A stretch of DNA of 7,646 bases. It comes from Desulfobacterales bacterium. Its GTDB lineage: Bacteria; Desulfobacterota; DSM-4660; Desulfatiglandales; B25-G16. Numbering within the stretch: the first letter of the stretch is position 1; every line of letters begins with the position of its first letter. The DNA lies in contig JABXJY010000129.1 of NCBI GenBank assembly GCA_013375385.1, positions 1 through 7,646 on the forward strand. The letters run 5' to 3'. A model generated the notes under the pieces. It saw only the letters and a program-made list of their open reading frames with translations, ran no database searches and was not told the origin of the DNA. Of the stretch, positions 1 to 6,421 are shown in pieces. Both the position numbers and the translations under genes were made by a program.

Positions 1-805
1 AAAGAGAAACTCCGATCCATTCTTGAGAGGGTTGCCTTTGTCCTCTTGAGTCCCTATCGTTTTTTTCGTTCGGTTTGTTTATTGACGGGCTTTCTGGTGT
101 GGGTGTTTATCGGAATAATGGGGATTCTCCTTTATGGTTTTTTCAGTTCCATGCCTGATTTTGAAACGATGACATTTAAGGAGTTTAAAGGAATTGCCCA
201 GGGACAGGTGATCAGCAAACTGAATGGCAAACGAGCTAGCTACCGGTGGAGTCCTTTGGAGGAGATTAGCCGGGATCTATTCTATGCCGTGGTGATGGGC
301 GAAGATGCCAGTTATTTTGAGCACAAGGGAATTAATTATGACGCCCTTATCAACGCATTTGCGGAAAACATCAAACGACGTAAATTCTTTTATGGAGCCA
401 GTACAATCAGCCAGCAAGTCGCAAAAAACGTTTTTTTAAATTCCTCCAAGACGTTTACCAGGAAGCTAACGGAACTTATTGTTACCCGACGCATGGAAGA
501 TAGATTTTCTAAGAATCAGATTTTGGAAATCTATCTGAATATTGCCGAGTTTGGCCCTGACATCTTCGGTGTGGGCAGGGCCTCTACTTACTATTTCAAG
601 AAAAAGCCAAGTCAATGCAGCGGAGGGAGCATTCCTGGCATTGATGCTGCCATCTCCGAGAAAATATCACCATTCAATTTTCCAAAACAAATACATTGCC
701 ACACGCCACAAAAGGAAATTAAGGCGGATCCTGAAAGATATGCTCTATAAAGAGCTTATCAGTCCGCAACAATATCAGGACTATCTCGACTATTCCTATT
801 TTTGA
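1..805 (+). pseudogene. mtgA: Monofunctional peptidoglycan glycosyltransferase (MtgA-like), 5' incomplete and frameshifted
   Basis: GT51-family enzyme that would polymerise lipid II into glycan strands on the periplasmic face of the inner membrane. The reading frame is open from base 1. The only start codon in view is TTG at 46, with no well-placed ribosome site, so the true start probably lies before the window. Counting from that TTG, a membrane anchor spans about residues 11-33. The GT51 motifs follow in order: GEDASYFEHKG with putative catalytic Glu86, GASTISQQ (117-124), RKLTE (139-143) and ILEIYLNIAEFG (159-170). After about base 605 this frame turns to nonsense and stops at 750. The family C-terminus continues in the next frame from about 612 (NAAEGAFLALMLPSP, then RRILKDM) to a stop at 803-805. 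One extra base, or two missing bases, near the A-run 601-605 would explain this. The joined product is close to E. coli MtgA length. It may be a pseudogene or a sequencing error. Confidence 0.85.
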
Positions 806-962
806 TAAGAGCTTGCTACCTGCCTAATTCAACGTTTATTGATACAGGCATCCTGGGTTTGAACCACCTGGTTCATCTTCCTCTTTACCCGATTGACTGC
901 CCCTCTTTCAGGTAGCCAAAAATTGCGCCTTCTATGAGCCACCTTGGCAGTTAGAAACAGAA
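806..962. other. Convergent intergenic gap, no gene seen
   Basis: This gap lies between the end of the mtgA remnant on the plus strand and the end of the rhomboid gene on the minus strand. It holds a small hairpin at 860-875 (tgaacc, 4-base loop, ggttca) and an 8-bp inverted pair, gctacctg at 815-822 and caggtagc at 909-916. Neither hairpin is followed by a clear T-run on either strand, so I do not call a terminator. I see no coding potential or RNA gene. Confidence 0.5.
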
Positions 963-1925
963 TCAATCCTCTATATGTACCTTAAGATAGAGGTCACCAC
1001 TTCTGCCTCCATCCAATTTTCTACCCAGGCCGGAAAGCCTCATTTTGCTTCCCTCCGAGGTGCCAGGGGGGATCACTAGCACAAATAGCCTTTTCTTGAA
1101 ACCTTCCGGGATGTTGACAAGCTTCCTGGCACCAAAGGCGGCCTCCCTTCTGGTTACTGATATGTTTCCGTACATGTCCGGATCCTGGCCAACGCTGACA
1201 GGCCTTATCACCTGGATCCTGGCAGATCTGCTTTTTTTTGTTATTTGCCCGAGCCTTCTGCTCAAAAAAGACTTATCGAATAACAGGAATAATCTAAGGA
1301 AGATGATTCCAAAGATGAACCCACCAATATGGGCCCACCAGGCAATACCACCCTGTCCTGCAGCTGCACTCAGGAACTGGAAGATAAACCAGATGGCAAG
1401 AAAGAAAACAGCAGGTACTTCTATAAGCTGGAAGAAAAAGAAGATAGGTATCAGGGTCAATATCCTTGATTTAGGATACAGCATCATGTAGGCGCCCATT
1501 ACTCCTGCAATGGCACCACTGGCACCAATAGTCGGTGTCTGAGAGTGCCAGTTAATAACAAGATGGGAGACACCAGAGGCAAACCCGCACAGAAGGTAAA
1601 AGAGAAGATACCTGAAAGGACCGAGCCTATCCTCCACATTATCGCCAAATATATAGAGTGACCACATATTCCCGAGGAGATGTAAGAAGCCCCCATGGAG
1701 GAACATAAATGATATGAAAGAAAAGAGCTGCTGCCCAAGGGTAAAATATGAGGAAATTGCCGGAATAGAATACCTGGCAGGGAGTAAACCATAGGTATGG
1801 ATAAACCGATTTAATCCTTCACCCTGTGATAGCTCTACAATAAAAAACAGTACATTCAGGCCAATAATCGCCATATTGACAACAGGGTAGTTTTTTGAAC
1901 GTATTGTATCCCTGATGGGTATCAT
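963..1925 (-). CDS. Rhomboid-family intramembrane serine protease with DnaJ C-terminal-like tail
   Basis: Predicted 320-residue polytopic inner-membrane protease that would cut transmembrane segments of client proteins. Rhomboid hallmarks are clear: HGGFLHLLGN at 77-86 (His77, His82, Asn86), GASGAIAG with nucleophile Ser136, and AHIGGFIFG with catalytic His199. About six hydrophobic segments lie between residues 18 and 216. After a basic linker (about 222-240), residues 251-318 resemble the C-terminal substrate-binding fold of DnaJ/Hsp40: EAAFGARK (261-268), VIPPGTSEGSKMRLSGLG (284-301) and a closing GDLYLKVHI. There is no J domain, so Hsp70 stimulation is not expected. If the topology follows the family, the tail is a soluble extension that might capture substrates; this is inference. 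ATG at 1925 lies 14 bases after the helicase stop, with only a weak AGGA overlapping that stop, so operon membership and some translational coupling are likely. The protease assignment is firm; the role of the tail is not. Confidence 0.9.
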   Translation of the reverse strand: MIPIRDTIRSKNYPVVNMAIIGLNVLFFIVELSQGEGLNRFIHTYGLLPARYSIPAISSYFTLGQQLFSFISFMFLHGGFLHLLGNMWSLYIFGDNVEDRLGPFRYLLFYLLCGFASGVSHLVINWHSQTPTIGASGAIAGVMGAYMMLYPKSRILTLIPIFFFFQLIEVPAVFFLAIWFIFQFLSAAAGQGGIAWWAHIGGFIFGIIFLRLFLLFDKSFLSRRLGQITKKSRSARIQVIRPVSVGQDPDMYGNISVTRREAAFGARKLVNIPEGFKKRLFVLVIPPGTSEGSKMRLSGLGRKLDGGRSGDLYLKVHIED

Positions 1926-1939
1926 CTAGTTCACAATTC

Positions 1940-4660
1940 CTAATCAAAGACAACAGGCTCCCTCATGATCAGGGAGATGGCCTGGGTCGATGTCCTGGCG
2001 ATAGCAGGATAAACATTGCTGAGGGATGCAATCTGCCTCAAGTTATCAGCGGTTCTCGAAACCAGCATGGCCAAATGACCTTCGGTCATACCTGCTGTCA
2101 TTAGAACCCTTTCCCATTCTAGCCCCTTTGCCCAGGCATGAATTGTAGCCGCTGCCCACACCGGAATAGGTCTTACCGGAAATCCGTGGACCGTCTTCCT
2201 CTCTACAAGGGGAAAAAGCCCATTCTTCATCTTGTTGAATGCAGCAATGAGTTCCTTTGGGGCCTTTGACTGGTCGAATTCAACCTCTATCTCCCTGTCA
2301 TAGACAAAGGCTGCTACAAGGCCAGCCAGCAAGGCTGGATTTGATTCCGGAAAGAGGCCTAATCTCAGGCCTTCAGCAATCATAAGAGGTTGATCAATTC
2401 TGAGCTGAGCTGCCCACTTCCCGTCATCTGACGGGCCACCATCATCCCTCACATAACCTTCTGCCTTTAGAAAATTCAGATGCCGTACAAAATCAGCCCG
2501 AAGGTTTTCCCTCACAGCATTGGCTGCATCCCACAAATTGGAAAAAACTTTCAGGACTGCCCTGAAGGCCCTATTGTGCCTGCCATGACAAATATCCATA
2601 TGACTACATCTCTTGCACAGGAGGTGGTCACGTTCCTGTTCAAGGAAGCGGACACGATCTTTCAGGGGTTTGACTTTTGAGACCTCCTCTTCCCCTAATG
2701 GCAGGCCTTCAAGGGGGGGAGGTATCTCATTGAATAATACCTTGGATAGGGTGCCCTGTAAAGCAATTGAGTCTTCTATTGACCCAATGTTTACCACCCT
2801 ATTCAGGATAGCTGAGACTTTTTCTGGGGCAAAAAATCGCATCTTTGGTAGTTTTTTTCTTCCTGATCTATGCCTGAGGCGGCAGGCGAGGACCCCATTC
2901 TTATCCCTCTTTGTATGGCTTTTGATGACGCAATAGAGGCGGGATTTTGAATCCAGAAATAGTCTCCCAGGGACAAGATTGGCGATTTTAGAAAGGGTCG
3001 TTTCAAGCCTCCTTTCGTCCTCCTTGATCTTCCGAATCTCATTTCTTACGGTAACCATCTTCCTTGACAGACTGATGACAGACTCCGGCGAGCCGCACAG
3101 AGAGTGAGGAAGGAATTCCATTAAGCTCCTACCGGCCTCCCTAAGCATGTCTTCAACACCCTTGTCCCTGTTTTCCAGATTCACGTAGTTAGCAAAGGAT
3201 CTGGAAAGGATCTCTTCGATCTGTTCAGGGTTATAGGATAAGAGAAGGTTTAAGGCCATGGAAAAATCAATCCTTATCCGGCTCACAATATCTTCAGGTG
3301 GAAATTTCAACAGAGTTGCAATTAAGGGGGTATCCATAAAAGGCCCGGGAACTGCTATAGCAAAACCGATATTATCCATTCCCCTTCTACCTGCCCGGCC
3401 TGTCATCTGGTGAAGTTCAGTAGCTGTCAGGGGGACAAATCTATGTCCGTTGTATCTGTCCGAATTAAGAAAGATGATGCTCCTTGCAGGAAAGTTTACC
3501 CCCGCAGCCACTGTTGATGTGGCGAATACCGCATCAAGCAGACCACCCGTCATCAAGTCCTCTATCATCAGTTTCCACAATGGTAGCTGACCGCTGTGGT
3601 GAGATCCAACAGCAAGGTTTCTCAGGTGCCATACCTGATCGTGTCGAGCGAGGTGAGGATTTGGATTTATCAGTTCATCAATCCTCTTATTCAGTGTCTT
3701 TCTACTATATTCGTCATGCCTTCCATTCACCTTGAAGAGGTCTAGTGCCTCATCACAATTGGACCTGGATTTTAGAAAGAATATGGCCGGAAGAAGATCA
3801 TATTTCCTTAAGACATCTATTATCTCACCAAAGGGGGGAAGCCTTCTGCCTGTAGCAATGATGGGTGCTTTTGGGTTGTTGAGATAATCCAATACCTTTC
3901 TATCGAGCCCTTTCTTGCCAATTAGGGGAGACAGCCTTCCTGTTGGGTGGAAGAAGAGGGGAAAGAGAGGCACAGGTCTTCCCTTTTCTTCAATCACAGT
4001 GCATTTCTTCCCCCTCAAGTGTTGGAGCCAGGAAGCAATCTGAGAGGCGTTCCTTATGGTGGCAGACAGCAACAGGAGGGGAATCCGGACGGGAAGATAT
4101 ATCATGATCTCCTCCCATACAACACCCCTGTCTTCGTCTCCAAGGAAATGCGCTTCATCCAAAATAACAAGATCCGCACCTAGATCCTCTCCTTTATACA
4201 TGGCATCATAGAGTTGATTCCTGAGGATCTCGGTTGTTCCTACAATAATCGGGGCACCTGGGTTCTCTATCCGGTCACCGGTTAATATGCCAACATTTTC
4301 TTTTCCAAAGCGGGCTCCGAACTCAAGGTATTTGGAGTTGGTGAGGGCCTTGAGGGGAGATGCATACCATGATCTTCCACCATTCTTGTGGAGGCCCTCT
4401 ATGGCCTCCATTGCAATCCATGTCTTGCCGCTTCCGGTTGGTGCTGAAACCAGGCAATCGGCACGCCTGATAGCAGAGAGGGCCTTAAGCTGGAAGGGGT
4501 CCGGTTGAAAACGCTTTTTTTCAGGTACGCCGATCCGTGAAAAGACACTTTCCAACCTGCGGTCGGCGCTTGGTCTTATACGTGGAATACCATGTGCTGG
4601 GGGCTGTCTTCGCCGGTGACTGGGAAATTTTCTTTTGTATTTGATCTTAAAACCTGTCAC
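1940..4660 (-). CDS. HelY/Ski2-like superfamily 2 DEAH-box helicase with DSHCT-like C-terminus
   Basis: Predicted 906-residue ATP-dependent nucleic-acid helicase of the Ski2/Mtr4/HelY group, probably acting on RNA in the cytoplasm. Motifs appear in order: a Q-like region (FQPDPFQLKAL, 51-61), Walker A APTGSGKT (73-80), SPLKALTNSK (101-110), DEAH (168-171), SAT (199-201), HHSGQLP (354-360), FATSTVAAGVNFPAR (379-393) and QMTGRAGRRG (418-427). A Cys/His cluster, CKRCSHMDICHGRH (682-695), sits where actinobacterial HelY proteins also carry cysteines and could bind a metal. The last 150 residues, including EGHLAMLVSRTADNLRQI (860-877), resemble the DSHCT domain of Mtr4/Ski2. Length fits the family. 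Translation starts at GTG 4660; no strong ribosome site precedes it, and the basic N-terminus (about 1-35) is poorly conserved in character, so the start is less certain than the rest. The gene heads a probable operon with the rhomboid gene. Confidence 0.9.
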   Translation of the reverse strand: MTGFKIKYKRKFPSHRRRQPPAHGIPRIRPSADRRLESVFSRIGVPEKKRFQPDPFQLKALSAIRRADCLVSAPTGSGKTWIAMEAIEGLHKNGGRSWYASPLKALTNSKYLEFGARFGKENVGILTGDRIENPGAPIIVGTTEILRNQLYDAMYKGEDLGADLVILDEAHFLGDEDRGVVWEEIMIYLPVRIPLLLLSATIRNASQIASWLQHLRGKKCTVIEEKGRPVPLFPLFFHPTGRLSPLIGKKGLDRKVLDYLNNPKAPIIATGRRLPPFGEIIDVLRKYDLLPAIFFLKSRSNCDEALDLFKVNGRHDEYSRKTLNKRIDELINPNPHLARHDQVWHLRNLAVGSHHSGQLPLWKLMIEDLMTGGLLDAVFATSTVAAGVNFPARSIIFLNSDRYNGHRFVPLTATELHQMTGRAGRRGMDNIGFAIAVPGPFMDTPLIATLLKFPPEDIVSRIRIDFSMALNLLLSYNPEQIEEILSRSFANYVNLENRDKGVEDMLREAGRSLMEFLPHSLCGSPESVISLSRKMVTVRNEIRKIKEDERRLETTLSKIANLVPGRLFLDSKSRLYCVIKSHTKRDKNGVLACRLRHRSGRKKLPKMRFFAPEKVSAILNRVVNIGSIEDSIALQGTLSKVLFNEIPPPLEGLPLGEEEVSKVKPLKDRVRFLEQERDHLLCKRCSHMDICHGRHNRAFRAVLKVFSNLWDAANAVRENLRADFVRHLNFLKAEGYVRDDGGPSDDGKWAAQLRIDQPLMIAEGLRLGLFPESNPALLAGLVAAFVYDREIEVEFDQSKAPKELIAAFNKMKNGLFPLVERKTVHGFPVRPIPVWAAATIHAWAKGLEWERVLMTAGMTEGHLAMLVSRTADNLRQIASLSNVYPAIARTSTQAISLIMREPVVFD

Positions 4661-4683
4661 TATAAATTTCTTAATTATTCAGC

Positions 4684-4840
4684 CACTAAGGCACCAAGAC
4701 ACAAAGAATAGACCTGTCCGCCATCGCTCTCGCTCAGGGGAGTTTTCGAATTCCGGAACTCGGAAACAGGCGGGTATGAGTTACATCCCCTTATCTGAAC
4801 AAGAATAATTCTGTAACCTTAGTGCCTTGGTGTCTTTGTG
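4684..4840. repeat. Inverted-repeat element with arms of three tandem 8-bp units
   Basis: The left arm (4684-4707) is three octamers: cactaagg, caccaaga, cacaaaga (consensus CACNAAGR). The right arm (4817-4840) is three octamers in the opposite orientation: ccttagtg, ccttggtg, tctttgtg. Extended to 25 bases, the left arm and the reverse complement of the right arm agree at 21 positions. About 110 bases separate the arms. The element sits in the divergent gap between the helicase and glycosylase genes. From memory, similar 'ccttggtgtctttgtggc' strings are scattered in many environmental bacterial genomes, so it may be a dispersed non-coding repeat or a MITE-like unit. I see no transposase and no clear target-site duplication at the outer edges. 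Confidence 0.7.
4742..4767. repeat. 26-bp near-perfect palindrome
   Basis: The two 13-base halves, gttttcgaattcc and ggaactcggaaac, are complementary at 11 of 13 positions, and both mismatches become G-T wobbles. The centre is TTCCGGAA. It could extrude as a cruciform or serve as a dyad protein-binding site between the divergent genes. It lies inside the inverted-repeat element, so it may be part of that element and not a local operator. Confidence 0.5.
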
Positions 4841-4852
4841 GCTATCTGAACA
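4792..4852. repeat. 10-bp direct repeat flanking the right repeat arm
   Basis: The string tatctgaaca occurs at 4792-4801 and again at 4843-4852, either side of the right octamer arm. Each copy is followed by a similar string (taacctta and ttacctta). This looks like a local duplication or a trace of an insertion event at the element's edge. Confidence 0.45.
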
Positions 4853-4924
4853 GTTACCTTATTTTTAAGAATTATAGATCAATAGAGGCTATTTACTCAA
4901 CATCAAAATCCACTACGTAACGGT

Positions 4925-5593
4925 ATGAGCTACTCTTCAATGGAAAAGAATCATCTAATCCAAGGGATTAAGGCTATTTATGACTCTAAGAGACAAGAGA
5001 TTGGGTTGAGATTACACGAATTTCAAGAGATTTGGAAGAGGGGGACGACAGAGGAGATCTTCGCGGAACTTGTCTTTTGCATACTGACTCCTCAATCAAG
5101 GGGGAGATCCTGCTGGGCTGCTGTAGTGGATATGACGAGAAAGGGGGTTTTATTTACAGGAGAGGCCGGTCAGATTGTAAAAGAATTGAATAGAGTAAGG
5201 TTCATGTACAAGAAATCACAGTATATTGTCGAGGCCAGAAGAAGATTCTTAGGCGATTGCAGGGTCTCCATGAAATCCATAATCAGCCAGATCAATGACA
5301 GTCATGAGGCAAGAGAATGGCTGGTAGAAAGTGTCAAGGGTATAGGTTACAAGGAGGCGAGCCATTTCCTGAGAAACATCGGTTTTGATCAGAATCTTGC
5401 GATTCTCGACAGGCACATAGTAAGACGTTTACAATTCCTCGGGATAATAGGAGAAGTTCCGGATTCCTTATCAAGGAGAAGGTACTTTGAAATAGAAAAA
5501 ACGATGATGGAATTCTCAAGAGCAGTTCAGATACCGATGAGCTATCTCGATCTGGTAATGTGGTATATGGAGACAGGCGAGATATTTAAGTAG
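4925..5593 (+). CDS. ogg: Ogg2-type 8-oxoguanine DNA glycosylase / AP lyase
   Basis: Predicted 222-residue base-excision repair enzyme that removes 8-oxoguanine and cleaves the abasic site by beta-elimination. It belongs to the HhH-GPD superfamily, Ogg2 branch, known mainly from archaea and some bacteria (for example Methanocaldococcus and Thermotoga). The helix-hairpin-helix and active-site block VKGIGYKEASHFLRNIG (137-153) carries the Schiff-base lysine, most likely Lys143. AILDRHI (159-165) carries the catalytic aspartate, Asp162. The protein ends METGEIFK, so its last residue, Lys222, matches the C-terminal lysine reported to help Ogg2 enzymes tell 8-oxoguanine from guanine. No Fe-S cysteine cluster is seen, which argues against an EndoIII/MutY type. 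ATG 4925 has only a weak upstream site; Met6 at 4940 is an alternative start. It is transcribed away from the helicase gene, across the repeat element, and looks monocistronic. Confidence 0.9.
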   Translation: MSYSSMEKNHLIQGIKAIYDSKRQEIGLRLHEFQEIWKRGTTEEIFAELVFCILTPQSRGRSCWAAVVDMTRKGVLFTGEAGQIVKELNRVRFMYKKSQYIVEARRRFLGDCRVSMKSIISQINDSHEAREWLVESVKGIGYKEASHFLRNIGFDQNLAILDRHIVRRLQFLGIIGEVPDSLSRRRYFEIEKTMMEFSRAVQIPMSYLDLVMWYMETGEIFK

Positions 5594-5725
5594 ATTTCCA
5601 GATCCATAGTTGCAAACAATGAGTGCTCCTCGCTAAAGGAGACGTCTGATCTGGGAATCATTCTTCCGCCGAACAAGACATGTTTCATCGAGTTTTATTG
5701 AGATGGACCAGGTGATATCATCTAA

Positions 5726-5848
5726 CGGAAATACCTGTTGAGTGCTGGATGCGCTTTTATGGGAAAGGGAGATGAGATGCTGATAATGAGTTTTGATGAG
5801 AGGCTCACCCTGGCAGCCAAGCGAGAAGGCTTTACGGTCAATCCAGAT
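5726..5848 (+). pseudogene. C-terminal remnant of a PIN-domain (VapC-like) protein
   Basis: In the frame beginning just after a stop at 5723-5725, the translation ends MLIMSFDERLTLAAKREGF and then TVNPD before the stop at 5846-5848. The pattern hydrophobic-strand, FDERL, AA+xxGF, NP resembles the last strand and helix of PIN-domain endoribonucleases, where a late aspartate such as that in FDERL is part of the acidic site. The upstream part of a PIN domain is missing or shifted out of frame, and I find no antitoxin gene beside it. It is probably a dead toxin fragment. The identification rests on a short motif, so a chance resemblance cannot be excluded. Confidence 0.35.
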
Positions 5849-5942
5849 TAGCACTATGATTTTTGAAGTTTTGAGATTCCTTATGTATGAGCATTTTGAA
5901 CGAAAATCCTATCTGATAATAATAGGCCTAGGTGTAATAAGT

Positions 5943-5971
5943 TTGACTGAAAGCAGTAAAGCGTTTAGGAT
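5943..5971 (+). promoter_or_regulatory. Candidate sigma-70 promoter upstream of the MNT-HEPN pair
   Basis: TTGACT (5943-5948) matches five of six bases of the -35 consensus. After a 17-base spacer, TAGGAT (5966-5971) matches four of six bases of the -10 consensus. Transcription would start near 5978, leaving a leader of about 120 bases that includes the hairpin element at 6041-6090. This is a sequence match only. Confidence 0.3.
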
Positions 5972-6040
5972 GATTCATAAGATCATTAAGGCCAGGCTTG
6001 GTCTCTTCCATATAATTTAATTGTATTGGAATTTACTTAT

Positions 6041-6090
6041 GTTAGAGCGGTGAAGCCGCGTTACATAAAATCGGGAAGCGATTTTACGAC
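6041..6090 (+). repeat. Two tandem hairpins just before the MNT start codon
   Basis: The first hairpin is gcgg (6047-6050), loop tgaag, ccgc (6056-6059). The second is taaaatcg (6066-6073), loop ggaag, cgatttta (6079-6086), an 8-bp stem. Both 5-base loops end in GAAG, and a third gaagc occurs at 6093-6097 directly before ATG 6098. The element could be a REP-like dispersed palindrome or an RNA structure in the leader that limits translation of the nucleotidyltransferase. The second stem is not followed by a T-run, so it is not a standard terminator. Confidence 0.55.
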
Positions 6091-6097
6091 TTGAAGC

Positions 6098-6421
6098 ATG
6101 AGAAATACAGTAAGCGATCAGATATTGAATGAAATTATAAGAAGGATTGTTGAGACAGCACATCCACGTAAAATTATTTTTTTTGGATCCGCTGAGCGTG
6201 GAGAAATGGGGCCAAACAGCGACCTGGACGTGCTTGTCGTAATGCCATCTGGTGTTCATCGACGCAAAACAGCTCGGTCTATTTATCGTAACCTTATCGG
6301 TGTTGGATTCGCTGTGGATATTGTTGTGGTAACCGAAGAAGATATCGAACGTTATAAGGATAACATAGGCATGGTAGTCAAGCCAGCCCTCGAGCAAGGG
6401 AGAGTAATATATGCAAGATGA
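6098..6421 (+). CDS. MNT-domain nucleotidyltransferase (MntA-like antitoxin)
   Basis: A 107-residue minimal nucleotidyltransferase of the DNA polymerase beta superfamily. The signature GSAERGEMGPNSDLD (30-44) is GS followed ten residues later by DxD, giving metal ligands Asp42 and Asp44. FAVDIVV supplies a third carboxylate at Asp74. In type VII toxin-antitoxin systems such proteins (MntA) AMPylate and silence the partner HEPN ribonuclease; that role is inferred here from family and arrangement. All catalytic residues appear present. ATG 6098 is the first possible start, because an in-frame stop lies at 6092-6094. No Shine-Dalgarno sequence precedes it; the hairpin element ends a few bases upstream, so translation may be weak or structure-controlled. 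The 3' end overlaps the HEPN gene by 11 bases. Confidence 0.85.
   Translation: MRNTVSDQILNEIIRRIVETAHPRKIIFFGSAERGEMGPNSDLDVLVVMPSGVHRRKTARSIYRNLIGVGFAVDIVVVTEEDIERYKDNIGMVVKPALEQGRVIYAR

Larger units (their letters stand above)
5594..6097. other. Long intergenic stretch with gene remnants
   Basis: About 500 bases without an intact recognisable gene. It contains the PIN-like tail (5726-5848), a candidate promoter (5943-5971) and the two-hairpin element (6041-6090). A 54-codon open frame from ATG 5856 to the stop at 6018-6020 includes a hydrophobic run (YLIIIGLGVISL). It has no good ribosome site and I do not recognise it; it may be chance or a further remnant. Open frames on the opposite strand here have no protein-like character that I can identify. 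Confidence 0.5.

Noticed and set aside
860..875. Hairpin as a Rho-independent terminator between mtgA and the rhomboid gene
   Set aside because: The stem is short and no T-run follows on either strand.
840..880. tRNA-like T-arm (ggttcaaacc) on the minus strand
   Set aside because: Only three base pairs of the T-stem form and no acceptor, D or anticodon arms can be built around it.
1045..1491. Plus-strand open frame of 148 codons
   Set aside because: It is antisense to the rhomboid gene, whose catalytic motifs are clear.
4684..4840. CRISPR array
   Set aside because: The 8-bp units are contiguous without spacers and are present as two opposed triplets, not as regular repeats separated by unique spacers.
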